A DNA stretch of 11,970 nucleotides from Dechloromonas sp. GTDB taxonomy: Bacteria; Pseudomonadota; Gammaproteobacteria; Burkholderiales; Rhodocyclaceae. The stretch lies in contig JAFLDQ010000105.1 of the NCBI GenBank assembly GCA_017302355.1, positions 1-11,970 on the forward strand, given 5' to 3'. Positions within the stretch are counted from its first letter, which is position 1; each line of letters starts with the position of its first letter. The position numbers and the translations under genes are program-made. Of this stretch, positions 1 through 6,100 are shown piece after piece. Under the pieces are notes generated by a model that was given only the letters and a program-made list of their open reading frames with translations, ran no database searches and had not been told where the DNA came from.

Positions 1-1
1 G

Positions 2-169
2 GTGCTGCTCGTGCGCAATGTCCAGGACGTGGAATACCAGGGCAGCCACCGCTACGGATTCCAGATCGGCGAGCCCGACCTGGTCTGGCGCAAGTTCGTC
101 AACGCACTGCACGATGGCCGCACGCAAGGCGACGTCGACAATCCCTCGCTTTTCCTTTCCCATGACTGA
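2..169 (+). CDS. C-terminal fragment of an unidentified protein (5' truncated; weakly PilZ-like)
   Basis: A reading frame enters from the left edge and runs 55 codons to a TGA at 167-169. The visible residues begin VLLVRNVQDVEYQG and continue with HRYGFQIGEPD, then an amphipathic WRKFVNAL segment and a polar tail ending LFLSHD. Codon use is GC-rich like its neighbours. The order of a basic/hydrophobic strand, a Tyr-Gly-Phe strand and a terminal helix is reminiscent of the end of a PilZ (cyclic-di-GMP binding) domain, but too little is present to assign a family. Its last 8 bases overlap the start of the downstream FAD oxidase. That gene has no Shine-Dalgarno sequence of its own, so the two are probably translationally coupled. 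Confidence 0.6.
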   Translation: MLLVRNVQDVEYQGSHRYGFQIGEPDLVWRKFVNALHDGRTQGDVDNPSLFLSHD

Positions 170-1562
170 AGCCACACCCGTTTCCGGGTTGCCGCAGGGA
201 CTCCGGCAGACCCTTGCCGGGCACTTCGGCCCGCGCTTTTCCTGCGGCGAATCGACCCGCCTGCAGCACGGCCGCGACGAATCCGTCCATGAGCCGCTGC
301 TGCCCGACGGTGTCGTCATGGCTGAAAGCACCGCCGAAGTCGCGCTCGTCGTCCGCCTGTGCGCCGAACATGGCGTGCCGGTCATCCCCTACGGCGTCGG
401 CAGTTCGGTCGAAGGCCATGTGCTGGCGCCGGGCGGCGGCATCTCGCTCGATCTTTCCGGCATGAACCGCATCGTCGCCATCCATGCCGAGGACGGCGAC
501 GCCGTGGTCGAAGCCGGCGTCACGCGCAAACAGCTGAATGACGCGCTGAAGGGAACGGGACTCTTCTTCCCCATCGATCCCGGCGCCGACGCGACGCTCG
601 GCGGCATGGCGGCGACCCGCGCCTCGGGCACCAACGCCGTGCGCTACGGGACAATGAAGGACAACGTGCTGGCCACCACGACGGTGCTCGCCGACGGCCG
701 CGTCATGAAGACCGGCGGCCGCGCCCGCAAGTCGTCGGCCGGCTACGACCTGACCCGGCTGCTGGTCGGCTCGGAAGGCACGCTCGGCATCATGACCGAG
801 CTGACGGTGAAGCTCTACCCGATTCCCGAAGCCATCTCGGCCGCGGTGTGCACCTTCCCGAACGTGGACGCGGCGGTGCGGACGGTGATCCAGACCATCC
901 AGCTCGGCGTGCCGGTGGCGCGCATCGAACTGCTCGACGCGCTGTCATTGCAGGCGATCAACCTGTTCAGCAAGACGGCGCTGGCCGAGGCGCCGACACT
1001 GTTCTTCGAATTCCACGGCAGCCCGGCCGGCGTCGCCGAGCAGTCCGAGACCGTCCAGGCCATCGCCGGCGAGCTGGGCGGCGCCAATTTCGCCTGGGCG
1101 ACGCGCCCCGAGGACCGCAGCCGCCTGTGGCAGGCGCGCCACGACGCCTATTTCGCCTGCCTGCAGCTCAAGCCGGGCTGCCGCTGCTTCCCGACCGACG
1201 TCTGCGTGCCGATCTCGCGGCTGGCCGAATGCATCGCCGAAACGAGCGCCGACATCGCCCGGGTCCATATTCCGATCGCCCTCTTCGGTCACGTCGGCGA
1301 CGGCAATTTCCACCTCGTCGTCCTGGTCGACCGCGACAACCCGCGGGACATGGCCGAGGCGGCGTGGGTCGGCAAGCGCGTCGTCGAGCGCGCCATCGCC
1401 ATGGAAGGCACGTGCACCGGCGAGCACGGCATCGGACTGGGCAAGCGCCATTACCTGGAGCCCGAACACGGGCCGGTTGCGGTCGACGTCATGCGGGCGC
1501 TCAAAACCGCGCTCGACCCGCACAACCTGCTCAACCCGGGAAAGATATTGCCCGAGCGCTGA
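162..1562 (+). CDS. FAD-binding oxidase, D-lactate dehydrogenase (cytochrome)/GlcD-like
   Basis: This is a 466-residue flavoprotein of the vanillyl-alcohol-oxidase superfamily, predicted to oxidise a D-2-hydroxyacid, D-lactate being the best guess, and to pass electrons to the respiratory chain. The N-terminal FAD_binding_4 domain shows PYGVGSSVEGH (76-86), PGADATLGGMAAT (140-152) and GYDLTRLLVGSEGTLGI (194-210). The C-terminal FAD-oxidase_C domain has the metal/substrate histidines in HVGDGNFH (H377, H384), then EHGIGLGK (421-428) and the closing LLNPGKILP. Length and motifs fit the LDHD/Dld2 class well. Glycolate oxidase is an alternative, but no glcE or glcF gene follows. The start is the ATG at 162. 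The frame stays open 48 codons further upstream, but that stretch is the shifted reading of the preceding gene. The bases before the ATG are pyrimidine-rich with no Shine-Dalgarno, so translation probably relies on coupling. Confidence 0.9.
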   Translation: MTEATPVSGLPQGLRQTLAGHFGPRFSCGESTRLQHGRDESVHEPLLPDGVVMAESTAEVALVVRLCAEHGVPVIPYGVGSSVEGHVLAPGGGISLDLSGMNRIVAIHAEDGDAVVEAGVTRKQLNDALKGTGLFFPIDPGADATLGGMAATRASGTNAVRYGTMKDNVLATTTVLADGRVMKTGGRARKSSAGYDLTRLLVGSEGTLGIMTELTVKLYPIPEAISAAVCTFPNVDAAVRTVIQTIQLGVPVARIELLDALSLQAINLFSKTALAEAPTLFFEFHGSPAGVAEQSETVQAIAGELGGANFAWATRPEDRSRLWQARHDAYFACLQLKPGCRCFPTDVCVPISRLAECIAETSADIARVHIPIALFGHVGDGNFHLVVLVDRDNPRDMAEAAWVGKRVVERAIAMEGTCTGEHGIGLGKRHYLEPEHGPVAVDVMRALKTALDPHNLLNPGKILPER

Positions 1563-1567
1563 TGGCA

Positions 1568-1573
1568 TAGAAT
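1568..1573 (+). promoter_or_regulatory. TAGAAT -10-like box exactly 6 nt before the ATG of the small membrane protein
   Basis: TAGAAT (five of six matches to TATAAT) ends 6 nt before the ATG at 1580. With standard sigma-70 geometry the transcript would start on the A of the ATG, giving a leaderless mRNA. No Shine-Dalgarno lies before this ATG. A TTGCCC at 1548-1553 is a possible -35 but its 14-nt spacer is short. The same TAGAAT-N6-start arrangement recurs at the permease gene (5990, minus). Confidence 0.45.
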
Positions 1574-1579
1574 CCCGTC

Positions 1580-1819
1580 ATGCCACCGACCCCGTATCGC
1601 CAGCTGGCCCTGCAAGCGGCGGCCATCGTCCTCGTCCTTTCGCTGGCCTGGCCCTATTTCGGCTGGCGGGCGGAAGTCATGCCGTGGCGGGAGACCTGCC
1701 TCGCCATCGGCGGCGTGGCTTTCGCCTTCGCCACGCTGTCCCGGCAGCCGTGGCCGTGGCGCCTCGTTCACGCGGCGGTCATGCCGCTGGCGTGGCTTTT
1801 CTACCCGGCGCCGGGATGA
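1580..1819 (+). CDS. Small hydrophobic membrane protein, coupled to the histidine kinase
   Basis: This is a 79-residue protein of unknown function. It begins MPPTPYRQLA and has hydrophobic segments at about residues 9-25, 39-55 and 62-76, separated by short basic or tryptophan-rich loops (WRAEVMPWRE, RQPWPWR). This suggests two or three membrane passes with little soluble mass. Its TGA (1817-1819) overlaps the ATG of the kinase (1816-1818) as ATGA, and the kinase start has no clear Shine-Dalgarno. Kinase translation should therefore depend on translation of this gene. Coding status is supported by the overlap, by coherent hydrophobicity and by position, but I do not recognise the family. A role as membrane partner or accessory of the sensor is inference from the coupling only. 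Confidence 0.65.
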   Translation: MPPTPYRQLALQAAAIVLVLSLAWPYFGWRAEVMPWRETCLAIGGVAFAFATLSRQPWPWRLVHAAVMPLAWLFYPAPG

Positions 1820-3912
1820 TCCGCCGTCGCCCCGACCTGCTCGCCCTGATAGTCGCGCTGCTCGGCACGCTCGCCGTGGTCGCCTTCGTCGTCGGCGACG
1901 TCCTCCTCTCCCGCCAGCGGGAACTGGATCTCGGCGCCGCGCGGGCCGAACAGTTCGCGACCATGCTCGGCGAACACACGGCGCGCACCTACGAAGCCCT
2001 CGACATCCTGCTGCGCGAGATTGCCAGCGACCTGTCGGGCAACCACCCGGAGTGGCCGACCTGGGAAGCCGGCCACGGCTGGAGCTACATCGCCGAGCAC
2101 CATACCCGCTCGCTGCCCCAGCTGCGTGACCTGATCCTCTTCGACCGCGACGGCGAGCAACGCTTCATCTCGACCTATTTCCCGCCGCCACGCGTCAATG
2201 TTCGTGACCGGCCCTATTTCGTCGCGCTCGAACAGGGAAGTCCGGCGACCACCTTCGGCCCGTACATCGGCCGCAATTCAGGCCGCTACACCTATGCTCT
2301 GACGCGGCGCATCGACGATGCCCGAGGCAAATTCGCCGGCGTCGTCATCGCCTCCATCGAGCCCTCCTATTTTTCCAGCCATTGCTGGTCCAACCGGCTG
2401 GCCGAGGATTTCGAGACGGTCATCATCAATGCCCGCGGACAGGTCGTCGCCTCCTGCCGGCCGACCGAGACTAGCAGGCAATCGCCGGTTCTCGGCGCCA
2501 GCGCCGTCGATGTTCTCTACGCCGGCCGGTTGCGCGACTGGTTGCCCGCATCCGGCGTCGCCCGCGGCGACGGACTGATCGCCGCGCTGGCGCCGGTTCC
2601 CGATTTCGCCGACCTGCGCGTGCTCACCATCCTCCCCGAGTCCAGCGTACTCGCTTCGTGGCGCGGCCATCTTGTGCAGGTGGGAACCCTCGCCCTGGTC
2701 GTCACCCTCGTCGTGCTTGCCGGCGGGCTGCTGGTGCACGGCCAGGTTCGCGACCTCCATGCCCTGACCGAAGAACTGGCGGCCGGCCGTGACCGGCTCG
2801 CGGAGCGGGTCGAGGCCGCCACCGCGGAACTGTCGCTGCAGAAGGACCAGGCCGAACAGTCCAGCCGCGCCAAGAGCCGCTTCCTGGCCGCGGCCAGCCA
2901 CGATCTGCGCCAGCCCCTGCATGCGCTGGCGCTGTTCGCCGCCGACCTGCAGCGGCAGATCCAGGCCGGCAACGCCGACGAGCTGCCGCGGCTGTCGCGG
3001 CAGATCTCCGCCTCGACCGGCCAGCTGCGCCAGCTGTTCGATTCCCTGCTCGACATCTCGCGCCTTGACGTTGAGGGAATCAGGCCCGAGATCCGTCCCT
3101 TTGCACTGAACCCGCTCTTGGAGCGGCTGGCCTCGTCATTCCGCGGTGTTGCGGTCGACCGGCCGGAGGCCCTGGTTTTCAGACCGACCGGGCTGTGGGT
3201 CGAATCCGACCCGGCGCTGCTCGAACGCATCCTCTCCAACCTGATCGCCAACGCGCTGCGCTATAGCGCGCCCGGCGGCCGTGTCCTCGTCGCCGTGCGC
3301 CAGCGCGGCGCCAATGCGCTGATCGAAGTGCGCGACAATGGCTGCGGCATCGCCAGCGAGCATCACGAAGCCATCTTCGGGGAGTTCTACCAGGTGGGCA
3401 ACCAGGCGCGCCAGGCGCAGCACGGACTTGGCCTCGGTCTCTCCATCGTGGACCGCCTGAGCCGGGCGCTCGGCATCCGGATCAGCCTGCGTTCGGCGAT
3501 CGGCCGCGGCAGCACCTTCGGGCTGCTGATCGGGAGGGTCATGCCAGCGGCCGCGGTCGCGCCGCCGGCGCCGGCGCAGAGCGGTGTGACCATCCATTTC
3601 GTCGGCGACAGCGCCGATCTGCGGGCGTGCATGGCGATGGCGAGGAACTGGCGCCATGAGGTCAGCCACGATCCGGCCGGAGGGGGCGGGGCGCCCGCAG
3701 GCGAGAGCGGGCGGATCATCGTCACGCTGGCCAGTCTCGCCGCGGCGGTGCGCGCCGCCGATCCGGCGGGCGCCCCGATCATCGCCCTCGACGATGGCCG
3801 GGACGCCCCGCTGCCGCGGGGTTCGCACCTGATTTCGCCGCCGGTGCGGCCCGCCAAGTTCCGGGCGCTCCTCGGCCAGCGTCAGGGAGCCATGCCGACA
3901 TCGATGCCGTAG
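1816..3912 (+). CDS. Membrane sensor histidine kinase with periplasmic Cache-like domain and degenerate C-terminal receiver
   Basis: This is a 698-residue sensor kinase. TM1 lies at about 8-30. A periplasmic region of about 250 residues carries RDGEQRFIST and VNVRDRPYFVALEQG, typical of a dCache (PDC) ligand-sensing fold. TM2 is at about 289-309, followed by a short signalling coiled coil (315-350). The HisKA H-box is ASHDLRQPLHA with phospho-acceptor H362. HATPase_c has the N-box around N475/N479, DNGCG (507-511) and HGLGLGL (536-542). After residue 590 comes a segment shaped like a receiver domain: VTIHFVGDSADLR resembles strand 1 and SPPVRPAKFRALL resembles the final strand and helix. The strand-3 aspartate is absent (RIIVTLAS) and the conserved Lys before Pro is replaced. 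H-boxes of the DLRQPLHAL type usually occur in hybrid kinases paired with LuxR-type regulators, which fits the neighbour. The ligand is unknown. The last 31 bp are antisense to the response-regulator 3' end. Confidence 0.9.
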   Translation: MIRRRPDLLALIVALLGTLAVVAFVVGDVLLSRQRELDLGAARAEQFATMLGEHTARTYEALDILLREIASDLSGNHPEWPTWEAGHGWSYIAEHHTRSLPQLRDLILFDRDGEQRFISTYFPPPRVNVRDRPYFVALEQGSPATTFGPYIGRNSGRYTYALTRRIDDARGKFAGVVIASIEPSYFSSHCWSNRLAEDFETVIINARGQVVASCRPTETSRQSPVLGASAVDVLYAGRLRDWLPASGVARGDGLIAALAPVPDFADLRVLTILPESSVLASWRGHLVQVGTLALVVTLVVLAGGLLVHGQVRDLHALTEELAAGRDRLAERVEAATAELSLQKDQAEQSSRAKSRFLAAASHDLRQPLHALALFAADLQRQIQAGNADELPRLSRQISASTGQLRQLFDSLLDISRLDVEGIRPEIRPFALNPLLERLASSFRGVAVDRPEALVFRPTGLWVESDPALLERILSNLIANALRYSAPGGRVLVAVRQRGANALIEVRDNGCGIASEHHEAIFGEFYQVGNQARQAQHGLGLGLSIVDRLSRALGIRISLRSAIGRGSTFGLLIGRVMPAAAVAPPAPAQSGVTIHFVGDSADLRACMAMARNWRHEVSHDPAGGGGAPAGESGRIIVTLASLAAAVRAADPAGAPIIALDDGRDAPLPRGSHLISPPVRPAKFRALLGQRQGAMPTSMP

Positions 3913-4556
3913 CGCGTCACGGCGATCAGCGCCTGGGTCCGGCTGGCAACCCCGAGCGCCTTGAGGATCGCCGTCACGTGGATCTTGACGGTGCCCTCCG
4001 AAAGCTCGAGGTGGGCGGCGATCTCGCGATTGGACAGGCCTCGCGCCAGCAGCGCCAGGACCTGCGCCTGACGCCCGGTGAGTCCGATCTCCGCGGGACG
4101 GACGCCCGCGCCGTCGCGGCCGGATGGCGGCAGCGGCACGACATCATCGAGTTGCACCCCGTTGACGCCCTGCCGCGGGCGGAATAGCTCGCCGGCCAGC
4201 ACCTGGTGCACGGCGGCGAGAAACTGTTCCCCGGAAAAGGATTTCGGGATGAATCCGGAAGCGCCGAGATTCATCACGCGGGTGATGGTGGGCGCGTCGT
4301 CGAAGGCCGAGACGACGGCGACGGGGATCGCCGGGTAGCGCCGGCGCAGGATGTCGAGGGCGGCGAATCCGTCGATCCCGGGCAGGGCGAGATCGAGCAG
4401 GATCAGATCGACTTCGTCCTCGTCGTCGAGAAGCTTGCGCGCCGACGGGAAATCCGCCCGGTCGCACACGACGACCCCGTCCTCCACCTGCGCCAGCAGG
4501 TTCACAAGCCCTTCGCGGACCAGCGCGTGGTCTTCAATCACCAGAAGCTTGAGCAT
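3882..4556 (-). CDS. NarL/FixJ-family response regulator (receiver plus LuxR-type HTH)
   Basis: This is a 224-residue DNA-binding response regulator. The receiver domain (about 1-120) is complete: acidic pocket E8/D9, phospho-acceptor D55 in LILLDLALPG, the Thr/Ser switch S83 and K105 in GFIPKSF. A linker with VVPLPPSGRDGAG leads to a GerE/LuxR helix-turn-helix at about 158-215 (LTGRQAQVLALLARGLSNREIA, with recognition helix SEGTVKIHVTAILKALG). The start is the ATG at 4556-4554, with an AGGGGG Shine-Dalgarno four bases upstream on the minus strand. It lies tail-to-tail with the sensor kinase and is its likely phosphorylation partner. It is divergent from phaM, so regulation of phaM across the shared upstream region is possible but not shown. 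Confidence 0.93.
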   Translation of the reverse strand: MLKLLVIEDHALVREGLVNLLAQVEDGVVVCDRADFPSARKLLDDEDEVDLILLDLALPGIDGFAALDILRRRYPAIPVAVVSAFDDAPTITRVMNLGASGFIPKSFSGEQFLAAVHQVLAGELFRPRQGVNGVQLDDVVPLPPSGRDGAGVRPAEIGLTGRQAQVLALLARGLSNREIAAHLELSEGTVKIHVTAILKALGVASRTQALIAVTRYGIDVGMAP

Positions 4557-4647
4557 GCCGCCCCCTGTCCGTCATCGTGTGCTAATTTATCACTTGCGCC
4601 AGAGAAGTGGTTTAAGATGCCCGAAAACCCACGCCAAGGAGACAGAC
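4557..4647. promoter_or_regulatory. Divergent upstream region between response regulator and phaM
   Basis: These 91 bp separate the start codons of two outward-facing genes. They hold the only notably AT-rich patch nearby (ctaatttatcac, 4582-4593), a TAAGAT -10-like box at 4613-4618 facing phaM, and the Shine-Dalgarno sequences of both genes: AAGGAG at 4636-4641 for phaM (plus) and CCCCCT at 4561-4566, read as AGGGGG on the minus strand. I could not find a well-spaced -35 for either direction. The promoters are therefore inferred from position. Confidence 0.4.
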
Positions 4648-5097
4648 ATGCCCGCCGACACCCCGAACCCGATGGACCCGCTGGCCTTCGTGCGCAGCAT
4701 GTGGAGCGGCATGGGGATATCGCTGCCGGGCATGGTGACGCCGACCCTCGACGTCGACGAACTGGACAAGCGGATCAAGGACATGAAGGCGGTCGAGGGC
4801 TGGCTGCGCATGAATCTGTCGATGCTGCAGATGACCATCCAGGGACTCGAAATGCAGCGGACCACGCTCGGCGCCGTCCAGGCCATGGGCCAGCTCGCCA
4901 CAGACACCGCCCGGGCGATGAATCCGGAAGTCGCGCCTGCCGCGGTCGACCCGGAAAAGAATGCATTTTCCGATGCCGCCCTGTGGCCCTGGCAGATGAT
5001 GCAGCAGATGCGCGACCAGATGCAGCAAGCCGCGGCCGCGGCGGTCCAGGCAGCCAACCCGGAAGCGCCTGCCGCCAAGCCGGGCAACGGTCCCTAG
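4648..5097 (+). CDS. phaM: PhaM-family polyhydroxyalkanoate granule-associated regulatory protein (short form)
   Basis: This 149-residue protein matches the conserved PhaM N-terminal block: FVRSMWSGMG (14-23), then TPTLDVDELDKRIKDMKAVE (31-50) and WLRMNLSMLQMTIQGLEMQR (52-71). PhaM binds PHA synthase PhaC and activates it on polyhydroxybutyrate granules. In Ralstonia eutropha it also tethers granules to the nucleoid through a long Lys/Pro/Ala-rich C-terminal tail. Here the tail is short and nearly uncharged (AANPEAPAAKPGNGP after an Ala/Gln/Met-rich helix, about 113-137), so the DNA-binding part appears to be missing. Translation is well supported: AAGGAG sits 6 nt before the ATG. The reading frame is open further upstream, but that part is antisense to the regulator gene. 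The TAG stop overlaps the convergent permease stop. Confidence 0.85.
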   Translation: MPADTPNPMDPLAFVRSMWSGMGISLPGMVTPTLDVDELDKRIKDMKAVEGWLRMNLSMLQMTIQGLEMQRTTLGAVQAMGQLATDTARAMNPEVAPAAVDPEKNAFSDAALWPWQMMQQMRDQMQQAAAAAVQAANPEAPAAKPGNGP

Positions 5098-5990
5098 CGC
5101 AGCAGCCACGCCGCCCACAGCGGCAGCGTCAGCATCGACCCCAGCGTCGTCGCCGAGATCAGCCAGGCGACGCTGCGCCCGTCGCCGCCCATGCGGGTCG
5201 CCAGAATATAGGCCGACGAGGCCGTCGGCAGGGCCGCGAACAGCACGACGACCCGATAGTTCAGCCCGTCCAGCCCGAGCAGCCGGCCGGCGCCCGCGGC
5301 GATCAGCGGCAACGCGAGCAGCTTGACCGCCAGCAACCACAGCGAGATGCCGCGCACCCCCGGCATTCCCTCCAGGCGCAGGGCGGCGCCGACGGTGATC
5401 AGCCCGAGGGCGATCGACGCATCGGCCAGGCGCCCGAGAAACGACTGAACGGGCGCCGGCGGCGCGAAGCCGGCGAGGTTCAGGAGGAAGCCCGCCGCCG
5501 TTCCCCAGATCAGCGGATTGCGCCCCACTTCCCGCCACAGGCCGACGTCGCCATGCCGCGCGAGCATCCATACCGAAACGAGGTTGGCCAGCGGCACCGC
5601 GGCGCCGACGATCAGCCCCATCGTGGCGATTCCCGGCGCGCCGAAAAGCATGCCGGCGACCGCCAGCGCGATGTAGGAATTGAAACGGTAGCCGCACTGG
5701 AACAGCGAGGCGAAGGTGAGTTCCGGTAATCTGGCGACCGGCTTCGCCAGCAGCCCGAGCAGCATCCCGCCAACCATCGCGGCCAGGGCGGTCGCCAGCA
5801 GCGGCAGCGCCGCCCCGAGGTCGAGGCGGGTCTTGACGATGGCGTTGATCAGCAGCGCCGGGAACAGGATGAAATAGACCAGCTTCTCGACGCCGCTCCA
5901 GAAGTGGTCGCCGAGGTGCATCCAGCGCCGGATGCCGGCGCCGAGCAGGATCAGGGCGAAATCGGGAGAGAGGAGCAGCGCGGTATGCAC
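5094..5990 (-). CDS. AEC-family (auxin efflux carrier-like) permease
   Basis: This is a 298-residue integral membrane protein of the AEC family, secondary transporters for small organic acids or related solutes in bacteria. It is hydrophobic throughout and consistent with about ten TM helices in two five-helix halves. Family signatures are GYRFNSYIALAVAG (100-113) in the middle of the first half and ALPTASSAYILATRMGGD (253-270) near the end. The substrate cannot be read from sequence. The start is GTG at 5990. The first ATG upstream (5998) is out of frame and no ATG near the N-terminus would preserve TM1. No good Shine-Dalgarno precedes it, but a TAGAAT box sits 6 nt upstream, which predicts a leaderless message. 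The stop codon shares CTAG with the phaM stop, so the genes overlap by 4 bp tail-to-tail with no room for a terminator between them. Confidence 0.9.
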   Translation of the reverse strand: MHTALLLSPDFALILLGAGIRRWMHLGDHFWSGVEKLVYFILFPALLINAIVKTRLDLGAALPLLATALAAMVGGMLLGLLAKPVARLPELTFASLFQCGYRFNSYIALAVAGMLFGAPGIATMGLIVGAAVPLANLVSVWMLARHGDVGLWREVGRNPLIWGTAAGFLLNLAGFAPPAPVQSFLGRLADASIALGLITVGAALRLEGMPGVRGISLWLLAVKLLALPLIAAGAGRLLGLDGLNYRVVVLFAALPTASSAYILATRMGGDGRSVAWLISATTLGSMLTLPLWAAWLLR

Positions 5991-5996
5991 CGGCGC

Positions 5997-6025
5997 ATTC
6001 TATGGCCTGCCGGGCGTCCACCCAA
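5997..6025 (-). promoter_or_regulatory. Predicted promoter of the AEC permease (leaderless geometry)
   Basis: On the minus strand, TTGGGT (6025-6020, three of six matches to the -35 consensus) is followed after 17 nt by TAGAAT (6002-5997, five of six matches to the -10 consensus). Six bases then separate the box from the GTG at 5990, placing the expected +1 on the start codon. The same TAGAAT-N6-start spacing occurs at the small membrane protein gene at 1580. Confidence 0.5.
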
Positions 6026-6046
6026 GCGGATGAGCGGCAGGCCTGC

Positions 6047-6075
6047 TTGACCTTGCCGGGCAAACCCGAAATACT
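6047..6075 (+). promoter_or_regulatory. Predicted sigma-70 promoter of the nfeD-SPFH operon
   Basis: TTGACC (6047-6052, five of six matches), a 17-nt spacer and AATACT (6070-6075, four of six matches) give an expected transcription start near 6082. The -10 box lies inside a small inverted repeat, CCCGA-AATAC-TCGGG (6065-6079). A perfect 10-bp palindrome GCAGGCCTGC (6037-6046) directly abuts the -35 and could be an operator. A Shine-Dalgarno GAGGAAG (6085-6091) follows, 5 nt before the nfeD GTG. Confidence 0.55.
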
Positions 6076-6082
6076 CGGGGCC

Positions 6083-6100
6083 ATGAGGAAGCACAAGTGA
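6083..6100 (+). other. Possible five-codon leader ORF (MRKHK) overlapping the nfeD start
   Basis: An ATG at 6083 lies one base after the predicted transcription start and opens a five-codon frame reading MRKHK, with its TGA at 6098-6100. The stop overlaps the nfeD GTG (6097-6099) as GTGA, a typical coupling geometry. It also contains the nfeD Shine-Dalgarno. It may be an accidental ATG; nothing but geometry supports its translation. Confidence 0.2.

Noticed and set aside
18..161. N-terminal extension of the FAD oxidase to an ATG at 18
   Set aside because: The extra 48 residues are Ser/Thr/Arg-rich text produced by reading the preceding gene in another frame; family alignment starts after the ATG at 162.
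1477..1815. 113-residue N-terminal extension of the sensor kinase
   Set aside because: It overlaps the FAD oxidase end and the small membrane protein in another frame. MIRRRPDLLALIVALL at 1816 is a natural TM1 start.
4206..5729. 507-codon plus-strand open frame
   Set aside because: It overlaps the response regulator, phaM and the permease in wrong frames and is rich in Arg/Gln/Asp repeats typical of GC-rich shadows.
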